The position numbers and the translations under genes were made by a program. The notes under the pieces were generated by a model that was not told the DNA's origin, did not search any database, and was given only the letters and a program-made list of their open reading frames with translations. From Pardosa pseudoannulata (taxonomy: Eukaryota > Arthropoda > Arachnida > Araneae > Lycosidae), in assembly GCA_032207245.1 (NCBI GenBank), contig CM063503.1:58412869-58476868 (forward strand): a DNA stretch of 64,000 nucleotides. Direction: 5' to 3'. Position 1 is the stretch's first letter. Every line of letters starts with the position of its first letter. Below are positions 13,449 to 25,759 of this stretch, one piece after another.

Positions 13449-15115
13449 TTATTTTATAAAGTACTATGTAAATATGAAGAATATTTTTTTGCTCAAAGGT
13501 TTTTTCGACATAATCCTAAATTTTAATCAAAATAAAATTGGATGCTCTACCTCTTAAGATAGCTTGCTTCTCGAATTAGTTCTGCTTTTAACACCCTCAT
13601 AACATGCTTAATTTGCTTATTAACACCTCCGAAAATCACCTCGTTCCCATGTAGATACTTGTGGTTTAACGAAATAGCACATAGCTTATTTCATTTATTT
13701 CAAGTGGCTTAGAAAGACCGAGTATTTTCTAGGAAGATAAAACGCGTCACTGACTATAAGATTATATGTACAGGCAACACTTAAGTCATATTCAGGACTC
13801 AGCAACTGTTGTTCGGAATTTCTAAGAAACACAATTTATTTCAATAATAATTTCTAAATATATTTTGTAGCTATAAAACAAAATAACCACCTAAAACTAT
13901 TTTTAAAAATTTCATTTTGAGAAAAGTTGCTTTCATTTAGAAATTCTTATCTTAATATAATTTGAAAAACCTCTTATAATCACAGTTTTTTCGTTATCCT
14001 TAACTTTATTTTGTTTCCGTTAATCTCCTACCATGCATGTGAGGTTAAATTTAATCAAAATAAAATTAGGTGCTCTGTGCCGTAAGAAAGTTCACTTCTT
14101 GAATCAGTCCTGCTTTTAATACCCTCATCAAGCACTTAATCTACTTATTAACACCCCCAAAATGAGCCGAAAATCATTCCATTTAGATGTAGATACTTGT
14201 GACTTAACTAGATAACACAGAGCTTATTGCTCTTATTTCAAGTGGCTTGGAAAGTCCATTTATTTGCTTGGCAGATAAAATACGCGCTTGACTTCCAAGA
14301 TTATAAGACAATATTATATACCAAGCTTTTATTGTTTCAAACTTCTAAAATAATCAACATTTATTTCAATATTTTATAAAAAAAAACAATATAATCATCA
14401 GAAAATATTTTGAAAAATTTATACTGAATAAAGTTGTTTTGTTGTGTAATTTTCTTATTTTTAACTTCACTTTAAAAACTTCTTTATTATCAAATACTTT
14501 AGCAAATACCCTCATCAAGCACTTAATCTACTTATTAGCACCTCCAAAATGAGCCGAAAATCATTCCATTTAGATGTAGATACTTGTGACTTAACAAGAT
14601 AACACAGAGCTTATTGCTTTTATTTCAAGGGGCTTGAAAGTCGACGTATTTGCTTGGCAGATAAAATACGCGACGGACTTTCAAGATGATAAGACAATAT
14701 TCTATACCAATCTTTTATTGTTTCAAACTTCTGAAATAATCAACATTTATTTCAATAGTTCAGTAAAAAAAAAAAAATATATAATCAGAAAATATTTTGA
14801 AAAAATCATACTGAATAAAGTTGTTTTTGTTGTGAAATTTTCTTATTATTAACTTCATTTTAAAAACTTCTTTATTGCCTAAAAAAGTTTATTTTGTTCT
14901 CATTAATCTTTTCTAGCGTGTACAGGGTAAAATTTATCAAAATAAAAGTTGAAGCTCTGACTTTTAAGGAAATTCGCTTCTAGAATTTTTTCTGTTTTTA
15001 ACATCTACATCAAGTCCTTAATCTGCTTATTAACACCATCGAAACTAACCGAAAGTCATCTCGTTCAAACTTAGAATCTTGTAACATAACTCATTATTGA
15101 TTGATTTCTTACGAA
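13449..15115. repeat. Main repeat family, diverged monomers
   Basis: Hallmark tttaatcaaaataaaa blocks lie near 13522, 14047 and 14931. A 388-bp direct repeat within this part (14121-14508 against 14509-14896) shares accctcatcaagcactta, gagccgaaaatcattcc and tgatagataaaatacgcg-like blocks. The frame at 14634-14852 is repeat sequence, not a gene. Confidence 0.85.
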
Positions 15116-15129
15116 TATCTATTGATTAA

Positions 15130-15790
15130 TACATGGTGTCCCAAAACAACCGCATGAACTCTGCACAGCTAGATACCTCGTTTGGAGTACATAAAAACTG
15201 CCCAAAGAAGCGTTCCTGTACGATCCATAGTTTACGAGAAAAATACGAAAAACAAAGTATGACGTCACTTCCGGTGCAAGAGACAAACACTTTATTGGAC
15301 ATATCAACAACAGTTTGCATATCTTTCGAAACGATAATGTTTAAAACGTTCGCCACGCATATTGCGTCATGCATGCGCTCGTGCCATGGAATGGCGTTAA
15401 GACGCCGTTGAACTGGTATTTAAAAGACTGCATCTTGCAGCTACTGGTAGTCTTCGTATGGTGGCCATGTATTCCGTTCGTGACTACTGAGACATATACC
15501 TGATTTACGGCCGATGTAATGGAAATACCTTACGAACTGTTAGTGAGTATACCCGTACATATACTGCTGTTGATATGTTCAATAAAGTGCTTTTTCTTAC
15601 ACCGGAAGTGATGTCATACTTTGGTTTTCGTATTTTTCTTGTAAACGCATGCATCGTATGCAGCGAATGTTTTAAACATTATCTCTAAAAATGCAAACAT
15701 TTTTGATATTTATAAAGCTCTTGCAGAGAAATACTTTGTTTAGATTTTTCTTGTAAACTATAGATCGTACAGGACACTATATGAATAACG
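15130..15790 (+). mobile_element. DUF4817-type DNA transposon remnant with long inverted repeats
   Basis: The left arm (about 15213-15378) reappears inverted at about 15645-15777: gtacgat-catagtttac, aaaaat-acgaaaaacaaag and ataatgtttaaaac are shared. Part of the arm (15231-15310) also reappears inverted at 15564-15645 with cacttccggtg and tattgaacatatcaac. Between the arms is a TATTTAAA box-like sequence and the start of a transposase frame. Outermost termini are poorly preserved; the left edge reads tggtgtccc. Confidence 0.65.
15458..15562 (+). pseudogene. Transposase N-terminal helix-turn-helix fragment (DUF4817-like)
   Basis: The frame from the ATG at 15458 reads MYSVRDY, a stop, then DIYLIYGRCNGNTLR and TVSEYTR. 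This is the pattern of the DUF4817 helix-turn-helix found at the N-terminus of IS630/Tc1-mariner-like arthropod transposases (established family pattern: YS..EY.DI...YG...GN......Y). Only about 35 residues remain. There is an in-frame TGA where the family usually has a polar residue, and the rest of the protein is missing, so the fragment is non-functional. Confidence 0.6.
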
Positions 15791-15799
15791 AGAATCTAT

Positions 15800-16215
15800 G
15801 CATGTATATTGACAGATATTGTAATATACACTTGAAAGTTAAATATACACGAAATTTAAAAAAAAACTTTGAATATTACAGCTTATTTTAATTAGTAACA
15901 GCTGTGATGCAAAATAACATATGATGCCATTTATAAAGAAAGTAATACTTCATGATATAAGATTTATTTGGTATCACATATAAACACGATACAGTAAAGT
16001 TAAGCTTTCTAATAAGTAAATATATTCGTCGTGTTTATAGTGACGCACCTACCGAAAAACAAAATTTATGTGCGAGTGTCGAAAAATCCTAAAATGTGGC
16101 TCAAATGACAATAATAGCAAATACTCTAAAATTTGGTAGATTCTTTATAGGATTTATATATGCCTTCCCTAATACACCTGTTTAAAATAAAAAAGAGAAA
16201 TTTTCTAAACGGTTT
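15800..16215. repeat. Dispersed repeat, related to 52.0 and 53.5 kb
   Basis: The blocks actttgaatattacag, cttcatgat-taagattta, aaacacgatacagtaaag and agattctttataggatt align in order with 53700-54060 (and the first part with 52210-52310). The direction is the same. No termini or coding frame are evident. Confidence 0.6.
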
Positions 16216-16261
16216 TAAGCATTAGTGAAATAGTACTGAATTTATTTAATTTATTTCAAAT

Positions 16262-19200
16262 GGCTTGGGATGTCTTAGCCGCATATAAGCTTGGTAGAAA
16301 AAATGTGCAACCGACTCCCTAGATTGAATTTTCAGTACTCTTTCTCCCATTCTTTCTCCCACTGAACTTGACATTTATCATTCCAAGATTCTAAAACAAG
16401 TATTATTTCAATAGTTTAACACATTTCAAATATTATATAGCCAAAACAGAATCAGCTTAGAATATCTTGAAAATATTCATTTTGGAAAAAATTGCTTTGA
16501 TTTAGAAATTCTTAATTTATTCTTAAGAACCGAACGTTATCAATATCCCTTTTTTTTATCATCCGAATTAAGTTTATTTTGCTCCCATTAATCTTCTCCC
16601 ACATGTGCAAGGTCACATTTAATCAAAATAAAAACGGAATCCCTATCTCTTAAGAAAGTTCTCATCTGGAATTAATTCTGCCTTTAACACCTTTATCAAG
16701 TACTTAATCTACTTATTAACACTGCCGAAAAGAAAAGAAAGTTACCTCCGTCAGGTGCAGAAAATTGTGAGTTTACAAAATAGCATTGAGATTATTTCAC
16801 TCATTTCAAACGGCTTTGAATGCCTTGGCCACCTGTTTATTAGATACATAAAACATGCAACCCACTCACGAGATTATATTTTCAGTACTCTTTCTCCTAC
16901 TCTCAACTCGACTTTAGTATTTGAAGATTCTAAAACAAGTATTATATCTATAAGTTTACACATTTCAGTATTGTACAGCTAAAACAGAATCAATTAAAAG
17001 TATCTTGAAAATATTCATTCAGGAAAAAATTGCTTTGATTTAGAAATTTTAAATTTATTCTTAAGACATATCGTTATCAATATCCTTTTTTTATCATCCG
17101 AATTAAGTATTATTTTGCTCCCATTAATCTTCTCCCATATGTGCAGGGTCACATTTAATCAAAATAAAAACGGAATCCCTATCTCTTAAGAAATTCTCAT
17201 CTGGAATTAATTCTGCCTTTAACACCTTTATCAAGTACTTAATCTACTTTATTAACACTGCCGAAAAGAAAAGGAAAGTTATCTCCGTCAGGTGCAGAAA
17301 ATTGTGAGTTTACAAAATAGCATTGAGATTATTTCACTCATTTCAAACGGCTTTGAATGCCTTGGCCACCTGTTTATTAGATACATAAAACATGCAACCC
17401 ACTCACGAGATTATATTTTCAGTACTCTTTCTCCTACTCTCAACTCGACTTTAGTATTTGAAGATTCTAAAACAAGTATTATATCTATAAGTTTACACAT
17501 TTCAGTATTGTACAGCTAAAACAGAATCAATTAAAAGTATCTTGAAAATATTCATTCAGGAAAAAATTGCTTTGATTTAGAAATTTTAAATTTATTCTTA
17601 AGAATCTAACGTTATCAATATCCCTTTTTTTATCTTCCGAATTAAGTTTATTTTGCTCCCATTAATCTTCTACATGTGCAGGGTCACATTTAATCAAATA
17701 AAACGGAATCCCTATCTCTTAAGAAAATTCACATCTGGAATTAATTCTGCCTTTAACACCTTTATCAAGTACTTAATCTACTTATAAACACCACGAAAAG
17801 AAAGGAAAGTTATCTCTGAGGTGTTAAACGTAACTTGACGAAATAACATTGTGATTATTTCACTCATTTCAAATGGCATTGAATGCCTTGGCCACCTGTT
17901 TATTAGATACATAAAACATGCAACCCACTCACGAGATTATATTTTCAGTACTCTTTCTCCTACTCTCAACTCGACTTTAGTATTTGAAGATTCTAAAACA
18001 AGTATTATATCTATAAGTTTACACATTTCAGTATTGTACAGCTAAAACAGAATCAATTAAAAGTATCTTGAAAATATTCATTCAGGAAAAAAATTGCTTT
18101 AATTTAGAAATTTTTAATTTATACTTAAGAACCTATCGTTATCAATATCTATTTTCTTATCATCCGAATTAAATTTATTTTGCTCCCATTAATCTTCTCC
18201 CATATGTACAGGGTCATATTTAATCAAAATAAAAATGGGAATCCCTATCTCTTAAGAAAATTCACATCTGGAATTAATTCTGCCTTTAACACCTTTATCA
18301 AGTACTGAATCTACTTATTAAACACCACTGAAAAGAAAGGAAAGTTATCTCGATGAGGTGTAGAAACTTGTAACTTAACGAAATAACATTGTGATTATTT
18401 CACTCATTTCAAATGGCATTGAATGCCTTAGCCATGTGTATTTACTAGATACATAAAAATATGCAACCGACTCACGAGATTATATTTTCAGTACTCTTTC
18501 TCCCACTCTCAACTCGACTTTTGTTATTTGAAGATTCTAAAACAAGTATTATTTCAATAATTTAACACATTTCAATATTGTATAGCCAAAACAGAATCAG
18601 CTAAAAATATCTTGAAAATATTCATTGGAAAAAATTGCTTTAATTTAGAAATTTTTAATTTATACTTAAGAACCTATCGTTATCAATATCTATTTTCTTA
18701 TCATCCGAATTAAATTTATTTTGCTCCCATTAATCTTCTCCCATATGTACAGGGTCACATTTAATCAAAATAAAAACGGAATCCCTATCTCTTAAGAAAA
18801 TTCACATCTGGAATTAATTCTGCCTTTAACACCTTTATCAAGTACTGAATCTACTTATAAACACCACTGAAAAGAAAGGAAAGTTATCTCGATGAGGTGT
18901 AGAAAATTGTAACTTACGAAATAACATTGTGATTATTTCACTCATTTCAAATGGCATTGAATGCCTTAGCCACGTGTTTATTAGATACATAAAACATGCA
19001 ACCCACTCACGAGATTATATTTTCAGTACTCTTTCTCCTACTCTCAACTCGACTTTAGTATTTGAAGATTCTAAAACAAGTATTATATCTATAAGTTTAC
19101 ACATTTCAGTATTGTACAGCTAAAACAGAATCAATTAAAAGTATCTTGAAAATATTCATTCAGGAAAAAAAATTGCTTTGATTTAGAAATTTTAAATTTA

Positions 19201-21258
19201 TTCTTAAGAATCTAACGTTATCAATATCCCTTTTTTTATCTTCCGAATTAAGTTTATTTTGCTCCCATTAATCTTCTCCCACATGTGCAGGGTCACATTT
19301 AATCAAAATAAAAATGGAATCCCTATCTCTTTAAGAAAATTCACATCTGGAATTAATTCTGCCTTTAACACCTTTATCAAGTACTGAATCTACTTATAAA
19401 CACCACTGAAAAGAAAGGAAAGTTATCTCGATGAGGTGTAGAAACTTGTAACTTGACGAAATAACATTGTGATTATTTCACTCATTTCAAATGGCATTGA
19501 ATGCCTTGGCCACCTGTTTATTAGATACATAAAACATGCAACCCACTCACGAGATTATATTTTCAGTACTCTTTCTCCTACTCTCAACTCGACTTTAGTA
19601 TTTGAAGATTCTAAAACAAGTATTATATCTATAAGTTTACACATTTCAGTATTGTACAGCTAAAACAGAATCAATTAAAAGTATCTTGAAAATATTCATT
19701 CAGGAAAAAATTGCTTTGATTTAGAAATTTTAAATTTATTCTTAAGAATCTAACGTTATCAATATCCCTTTTTTTATCTTCCGAATTAAGTTTATTTTGC
19801 TCCCATTAATCTTCTCCCACATGTGCAGGGTCACATTTAATCAAAATAAAAATGGAATCCCTATCTCTTAAGAAAATTCACATCTGGAATTAATTCTGCC
19901 TTTAACACCTTTATCAAGTACTGAATCTACTTATAAACACCACTGAAAAGAAAGGAAAGTTATCTCGATGAGGTGTAGAAACTTGTAACTTGACGAAATA
20001 ACATTGTGATTATTTCACTCATTTCAAATGGCATTGAATGCCTTGGCCACCTGTTTATTAGATACATAAAACATGCAACCCACTCACGAGATTATATTTT
20101 CAGTACTCTTTCTCCTACTCTCAACTCGACTTTAGTATTTGAAGATTCTAAAACAAGTATTATTTCTATAAGTTTACACATTTCAGCATTGTACAGCCAA
20201 AACAGAATCAGCTAAAAATATCTTGAAAATATTCATTCCGGAAAAAAATTGCTTTAATTTAGAAATTTTAAATTTATTCTTAAGAATCTAACGTTATCAA
20301 TATCCCTTTTTTTATCTTCCGAATTAAGTTTATTTTGCTCCCATTAATCTTCTCCCACATGTGCAGGGTCACATTTAATCAAAATAAAAATGGAATCCCT
20401 ATCTCTTAAGAAAATTCACATCTGGAATTAATTCTGCCTTTAACACCTTTATCAAGTACTGAATCTACTTATAAACACCACTGAAAAGAAAAGAAAGTTA
20501 TCTCGATGAGGTGTAGAAACTTGTAACTTGACGAAATAACATTGTGATTATTTCACTCATTTCAAATGGCATTGAATGCCTTAGCCACGTGTTTACTAGA
20601 TACATAAAATATGCAACCGACTCACGAGATTATATTTTCCGTACTCTTTCTCCCACTCTCAACTCGACTTTTGTTATTTGAAGATTCTAAAACAAGTATT
20701 ATTTATATAATTTAACACATTTCAGCATTGTACAGCCAAAACAGAATCAGCTAAAAATATCTTGAAAATATTCATTCCGGAAAAAAATTGCTTTAATTTA
20801 GAAATTTTTAATTTATACTTAAGAACCTATCGTTATCAATATCTATTTTCTTATCATCCGAATTAAATTTATTTTGCTCCCATTAATCTTCTCCCATATG
20901 TACAGGGTCATATTTAATCAAAATAAAAACGGAATCCCTATCTCTTAAGAAAGTTCACATCTGGAATTAATTCTGCCTTTAACACCTTTATCAAGTACTG
21001 AATCTACTTATAAACACCACTGAAAAGAAAGGAAAGTTATTTCGGTGAGGTGTAGAAACTTGTAACTTGACGAAATAACATTGAGATTATTTCACTCATT
21101 TCAAATGGCATTGAATGCCTTGGCCACGTGTTTACTAGATACATAAAATACGCAACCAACTCCCGAGATTATATTTTCAGTACTCTCTCTCCCACTCTCA
21201 ACTAGATATCTGCTATTTGAAGATTCTAAAACAAGTATTCAATATACAATTTCAATAA
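16262..21258. repeat. ~538-bp tandem array, homogenised core, nine monomers
   Basis: The anchor ttttgctcccattaatctt recurs near 16578, 17114, 17652, 18180, 18720, 19259, 19798, 20334 and 20872, so spacing is 528-540 bp. Copies differ by few substitutions. Each monomer contains a 64-75-codon frame with near-identical sequence (starting MIISLISNG in later copies). The conservation covers non-coding parts equally, and several copies lose the frame, so it reflects repeat homogenisation and not a protein. Subtle variants (agattatttc-actcatttc with ggctttgaatg against ggcattgaatg) define sub-blocks. Confidence 0.95.
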
Positions 21259-22731
21259 CTAGCATATATAACCCGTCATATGACGAGATTAGTAAAAGAT
21301 TTAAATTTCCTTAATTGTAAAGTACCCTATGGGGCAGATAAAAATATGGTTTGTTTTTGGATTAGAATTATCTGGTACACGCTCACTAATTTGTTTATAT
21401 TCATACTCCTGTAAAGTCTCCCGATACTGTGAATGCAGTTTAGAATCACGTTAAATTCATTTAGAAAGATAATTTAAAGTTTTCATAGTTGCGTCGAAAT
21501 TATCGTTGAGTTCTCTCCAATGTTTTTGCCACAGTAATTAATAGAAGTAAAGGAATGAAACTATCATTTCCACTACACTCTCCAGTTGATAAAATTTGTT
21601 GTTAAAACCGGTGATAAAATTTATTGCAACAAAAAATAATCGATAATTAAATTTAAAATTATCGCACATGTACCTAATCTATTAATTAAGGCAAATATAA
21701 AAGAAAATTATTTACGTAATATCGAAGTTCAGTGATAAAACGTATGAAAACAATGCAGACGATATTTAAGTAATTTAAAATAAGAAATGTTTAAATGAGA
21801 TTGATAACCCTCCAAGTGGAACACACCAATTAAAAAAAGTCTTCAAAAAATACGCTAAAGGTTTTTTTGCGTCAATCGCCAAAGCGTTCTATGATTTTTT
21901 ACCCTTTGTCAACTAGAATGGAATACGGGAAACCCACCCTCGTTACTGTCCCTTTACTTCCGGTTATAAATAGATATATAAATAGATATTATCGATTGTT
22001 AATTTTTAATACACATAAAGCTTGTTAAGTCTCGAAGATCATAACATAAGAAATAATGAATTCTAAAAGTACAAATAAAAATATTCTTTAAGAAAATTAT
22101 TTATATTTTTTTACGAAAGTTATCCAAAATATTTAAGTTGTTCAATTAGAAATACATCTGTTACCCCAAACGAAATACTTCGAAATAGAGATTTACAAAG
22201 CCATGAAAAGCTATCAGCATCTTTGTGCCTCAGGAAGTAGGGGTGCTTCCCTCAATAAATGTCAGTCAAAGAGGGATGCAGTTTCTAAACAATCGACCTG
22301 ACCCTCCAACCTCAAATACTGGCAGAAATGTACAATACATCCATTTTCGGAACGTTTTAGAGAAATCGAAAATTGTACGTGACAACCGCTTTGAAGACAT
22401 CATCGGTTAGGCGGAATTGTACGTGCGAACCGCTTAGAGGGTTAAAAGAATGCCGTCCGTCATAATGCTAGAAAAAAATGTTATTTTTGAAGGAATGAAT
22501 TTCGAGCGCTTTGAAGTCGACAGTATTTTTTGCTGTGATATGAAGCATATTTATACCAATTTATTTTAGCATTGGATCGATAGAAGAAGATAAACTTTAC
22601 TCGCTTTGAATTTTGCTAATTACTAGCTCATCAAGAATCTAATATTGATGCCTCTATGCATTCCAGGTCCAACCGCTTCATAAATTCGAGGGTAGACCGA
22701 CAGATAACTTAGGCTTTTAATATATAGGGGA
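21259..22731 (-). mobile_element. Helitron (non-autonomous), copy 2
   Basis: Minus-strand ends are TCCCCTATATATTAAAAGCC and CTCGTCATATGACGGG, then TATATATG, CTAG. The flanks (tttcaataa on the left, tttaacatg on the right) rejoin to tttcaataatttaaca, which is exactly the uninterrupted monomer sequence near 18551, so this is a clean A^T insertion with no TSD. The copy carries about 400 bp (22020-22440) not seen in copies 1 and 3, including a 61-codon frame of unknown nature. No Rep/helicase is present. Confidence 0.82.
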
Positions 22732-23212
22732 TTTAACATGAATAAATATTGTATAGAAAAAAAAAGCAATCACCTAAAAATATTTTTCAAAAATTAATTT
22801 TGGAAAATATTTTTTTAATATTGAAATTCTTAATTTATTCTGAAAAACCTATCGGTATCAATATCCATTTCTTTATCATTTGAATTAAGTTTATTGTTCC
22901 CAATAATCTTCTTCCACATGTGCCGGGTAGCATTTAATCAAAATAAAAACGGAAGCCCTATCTCTTCGAAAGAAAGTTCACCTCTGGAATCAATTCTGCT
23001 TTTAACACCTTCATCAAGTACTTAATCTACTTATTAATACCCCTGAAACGAACCGAAAGTCATTCCGTTCAGACTTAGAAACTTATAACTTAACGAATTA
23101 GCACTGATCTTATTTCACTCAGTCCAAATGGCTTTCAAATAGCTTTGAATGCCTCAGCCACATATTTTCTAGATAGATAAAATATGCAACTGACTCCGGA
23201 GGTTATATTATA
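22732..23212. repeat. Main repeat monomer between two Helitrons
   Basis: One diverged monomer with tttaatcaaaataaaaacgg, cttcatcaagtacttaatct and gcaactgactccg blocks continues the array downstream of Helitron copy 2. Confidence 0.85.
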
Positions 23213-23271
23213 CTAGCATATAGTCCTTCATATGACGGAATCAGTAAAATTTTTAATTTTCCAGAATTTTA

Positions 23272-23440
23272 AAGTGCCCTATGAGGCAGGTAAAAAATGG
23301 TTTGTTTTATTGTCTGAGAATTATCTGGTACCCTATGAGGCAGGTAAAAAAATGGTTTGTTTTATTGTCTGAGAATTATCTGGTACTCTATGAGGCAGGT
23401 AAAAAATGGTTTGTTTTATTGTCTGAGAATTATCTGGTAC
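23272..23440. repeat. ~54-bp minisatellite, three copies, inside Helitron 3
   Basis: Units start with ctatgaggcaggtaaaaaa and end with ctgagaattatctggta; spacings are about 56 and 53 bp. Single-copy counterparts occur in Helitron copies 1 and 2. Confidence 0.93.
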
Positions 23441-24845
23441 ATGCTCAATAATTTGTTTATCTTTACTGACCGCATGTTAGTTGCCAACTTTAATTTATCT
23501 TGTCATATTACATGATAGGATGAACAGCAGATTATTTGGCGGTATATGTGAATGATGTCCAAAATTTAGCGAATCGATTGTAAACCGTGTGGTTATGTAT
23601 AAAAAAGAAACACACAAATGAACAAATTTCTTAATTTTCAAACAGTCTGAGAATTATCTGGTACATGCTCAATAATTTGTTTATCTTTACTGACCGCATG
23701 TTAGTTGCCAACTTTAATTTATCTTGTCATATTACATGATAGGATGAACAGCAGATGTTTTAATACTGACAGCGATTATTTGGCGGTATATGTGAATGAT
23801 GTCCAAAATTTAGCGAATCGATTGTAAACCGTGTGGTTATGTATAAAAAAGAAACACACAAATGAACAAATTTCTTAATTTTCAAACAGTCTGAGAATTA
23901 TCTGGTACATGCTCAATAATTTGTTTATCTTTACTGACCGCATGTTAGTTGCCAACTTTAATTTATCTTGTCATATTACATGATAGGATGAACAGCAGAT
24001 TATTTGGCGGTATATGTGAATGATGTCCAAAATTTAGCGAATCGATTGTAAACCGTGTGGTTATGTATAAAAAAGAAACACACAAATGAACAAATTTCTT
24101 AATTTTCAAACAGTCTGAGAATTATCTGGTACATTCTCAATAATTTGTTTATCTTTACTGACCGCATGTTAGTTGCCAACTTTAATTTATCTTGTCATAT
24201 TACATGATAGGATGAACAGCAGATGTTTTAATACTGACAGCGATTATTTGGCGGTATATGTGAATGATGTCCAAAATTTAGCGAATCGATTGTAAACCGT
24301 GTGGTTATGTATAAAAAAGAAACACACAAATGAACAAATTTCTTAATTTTCAAACAGTCTGAGAATTATCTGGTACATGCTCAATAATTTGTTTATCTTT
24401 ACTGACCGCATGTTAGTTGCCAACTTTAATTTATCTTGTCATATTACATGATAGGATGAACAGCAGATGTTTTAATACTGACAGCGATTATTTGGCGGTA
24501 TATGTGAATGATGTCCAAAATTTAGCGAATCGATTGTAAACCGTGTGGTTATGTATAAAAAAGAAACACACAAATGAACAAATTTCTTAATTTTCAAACA
24601 GTCTGAGAATTATCTGGTACATGCTCAATAATTTGTTTATCTTTACTGACCGCATGTTAGTTGCCAACTTTAATTTATCTTGTCATATTACATGATAGGA
24701 TGAACAGCAGATGTTTTAATACTGACAGCGATTATTTCGAGGTATATGTGAATGATGTCCAAAATTTAGCTAATCGATTGTAAACCGTGTGGTTATGTAT
24801 AAAAAAGAAACACAAATGAACAAATTTCTTAATTTTCAGACATAT
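23421..24845. repeat. ~224/244-bp tandem repeat, six copies, inside Helitron 3
   Basis: The anchor gtctgagaattatctggta recurs near 23421, 23644, 23889, 24113, 24357 and 24601. Units come in two lengths, about 224 and 244 bp, which differ by a 20-bp block (gttttaatactgacagcg plus two bases). Order is short, long, short, long, long, long. Copies are otherwise almost identical. The longer units contain a frame of about 40 codons ending in NLANRL; the 20-bp block changes its reading frame. Confidence 0.95.
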
Positions 24846-25409
24846 ATAACTTAAACGTTAGATATTTATTGGTTAGTGAAATAGACTCCTAGAATTTTAT
24901 ACAAATAATTTGTTTTTAATAACGGTGAAATTTTTATTGCAACAAAATATAATCGATGATTAAATTTAAAATTATCACATATGTATCTAATCTATTATTT
25001 AATCCGAATAAAAAAGAAAATTATTTACGTATATCTAAGTTCAGTGATAAAACGTATGATAATAATGCGTACATTATTTAAATAATTTTAAATAAGAAAG
25101 GATTAAAGGCGATAGTTAAAGGAATGACGTCATAATGATAGAAAAAAAGTGTTATTTTTACCTATTTGTTATGTGATAAATTGACAAATTTAATAGCCGG
25201 CTCTTAAAAGGATACTTGATATAATGGCATAAAATACGCGAAAAGAGGGGAAGTGGTGGATTTCGAATGTTTTTCGAACTCGTTTTGAATTTTGTTAACC
25301 CTAACTCATCAAGAATACAATATGGATGCCTCTATCCATTCGAAGTCCAACCGCTTCATACATTCGAAAGCAGACCGACGGATAACTTAGGCTATTATTA
25401 TATGGGAGA

Positions 25410-25560
25410 TTACTCTTTTTCCCGCGTTAAAACTGCCATTTTTTATTTCAAGATTATAAAACAAGCACAGTTTATTCAAAAATCTAACATATTTCAATAT
25501 TTTGTGGAAAAAAGATACAATCTAACTGGATTATAATTAGCTTGAACAGGCTGCGATATT
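25410..25560. repeat. Partial main-family monomer downstream of Helitron 3
   Basis: The sequence resumes with ttactctttttcccg, matching the monomer middle tactctttctccc, and continues through acaagcacag and catatttcaatattttg before the 232-bp repeat begins. Confidence 0.7.
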
Positions 25561-25759
25561 TGCCAGTTATAATCAAGTGCTTGTAAAAAAAAGCACCTGA
25601 AAAAAATCATAAAGATTCATGCTATATTACTTATTTACTATATTATATAAGCTTATTTTTTTTATTTCTACATAGTACACGAAAGTTGATTAATTTGCTT
25701 TGAACTTTTATTTGTTTTGTGTTGTTTTGTTGTTTTGTTTCATTATTGTTGTTCTTCGG

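Larger units (their letters stand above)
23213..25409 (-). mobile_element. Helitron (non-autonomous), copy 3, with internal tandem repeats
   Basis: Minus-strand ends are TCTCCCATATAATAATAGCC and a 3' hairpin (here CCGTCATATGAAGG) followed by ACTATATG and CTAG. The host base before TC is A and the base after CTAG is T. The 2.2-kb length, against 0.9 kb for copy 1, is explained by two internal tandem arrays annotated separately. No helicase or Rep frame is visible, so it would have depended on an autonomous relative. Confidence 0.82.

Noticed and set aside
15126..15411. Overlapping 82- and 92-codon frames on opposite strands
   Set aside because: They lie in the inverted-repeat arm of a DNA transposon remnant and match no transposase segment.
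16755..20215. Series of near-identical 64-75-codon frames (MIISLISNG..., MQKIVSLQNS...) repeated every ~538 bp
   Set aside because: They are carried by the tandem repeat. Non-coding parts of the monomers are equally conserved, and some monomers lack the frame.
24431..24545. ~40-codon frame with MNSRCFNTDSDYLAVYVNDV in the Helitron 3 repeat unit
   Set aside because: Present only in long units; the 20-bp indel breaks it in short ones. No homologue recognised.
23421..24845. Possible CRISPR-like array
   Set aside because: Units are 224-244-bp contiguous tandem copies with no spacers, inside a eukaryotic Helitron.
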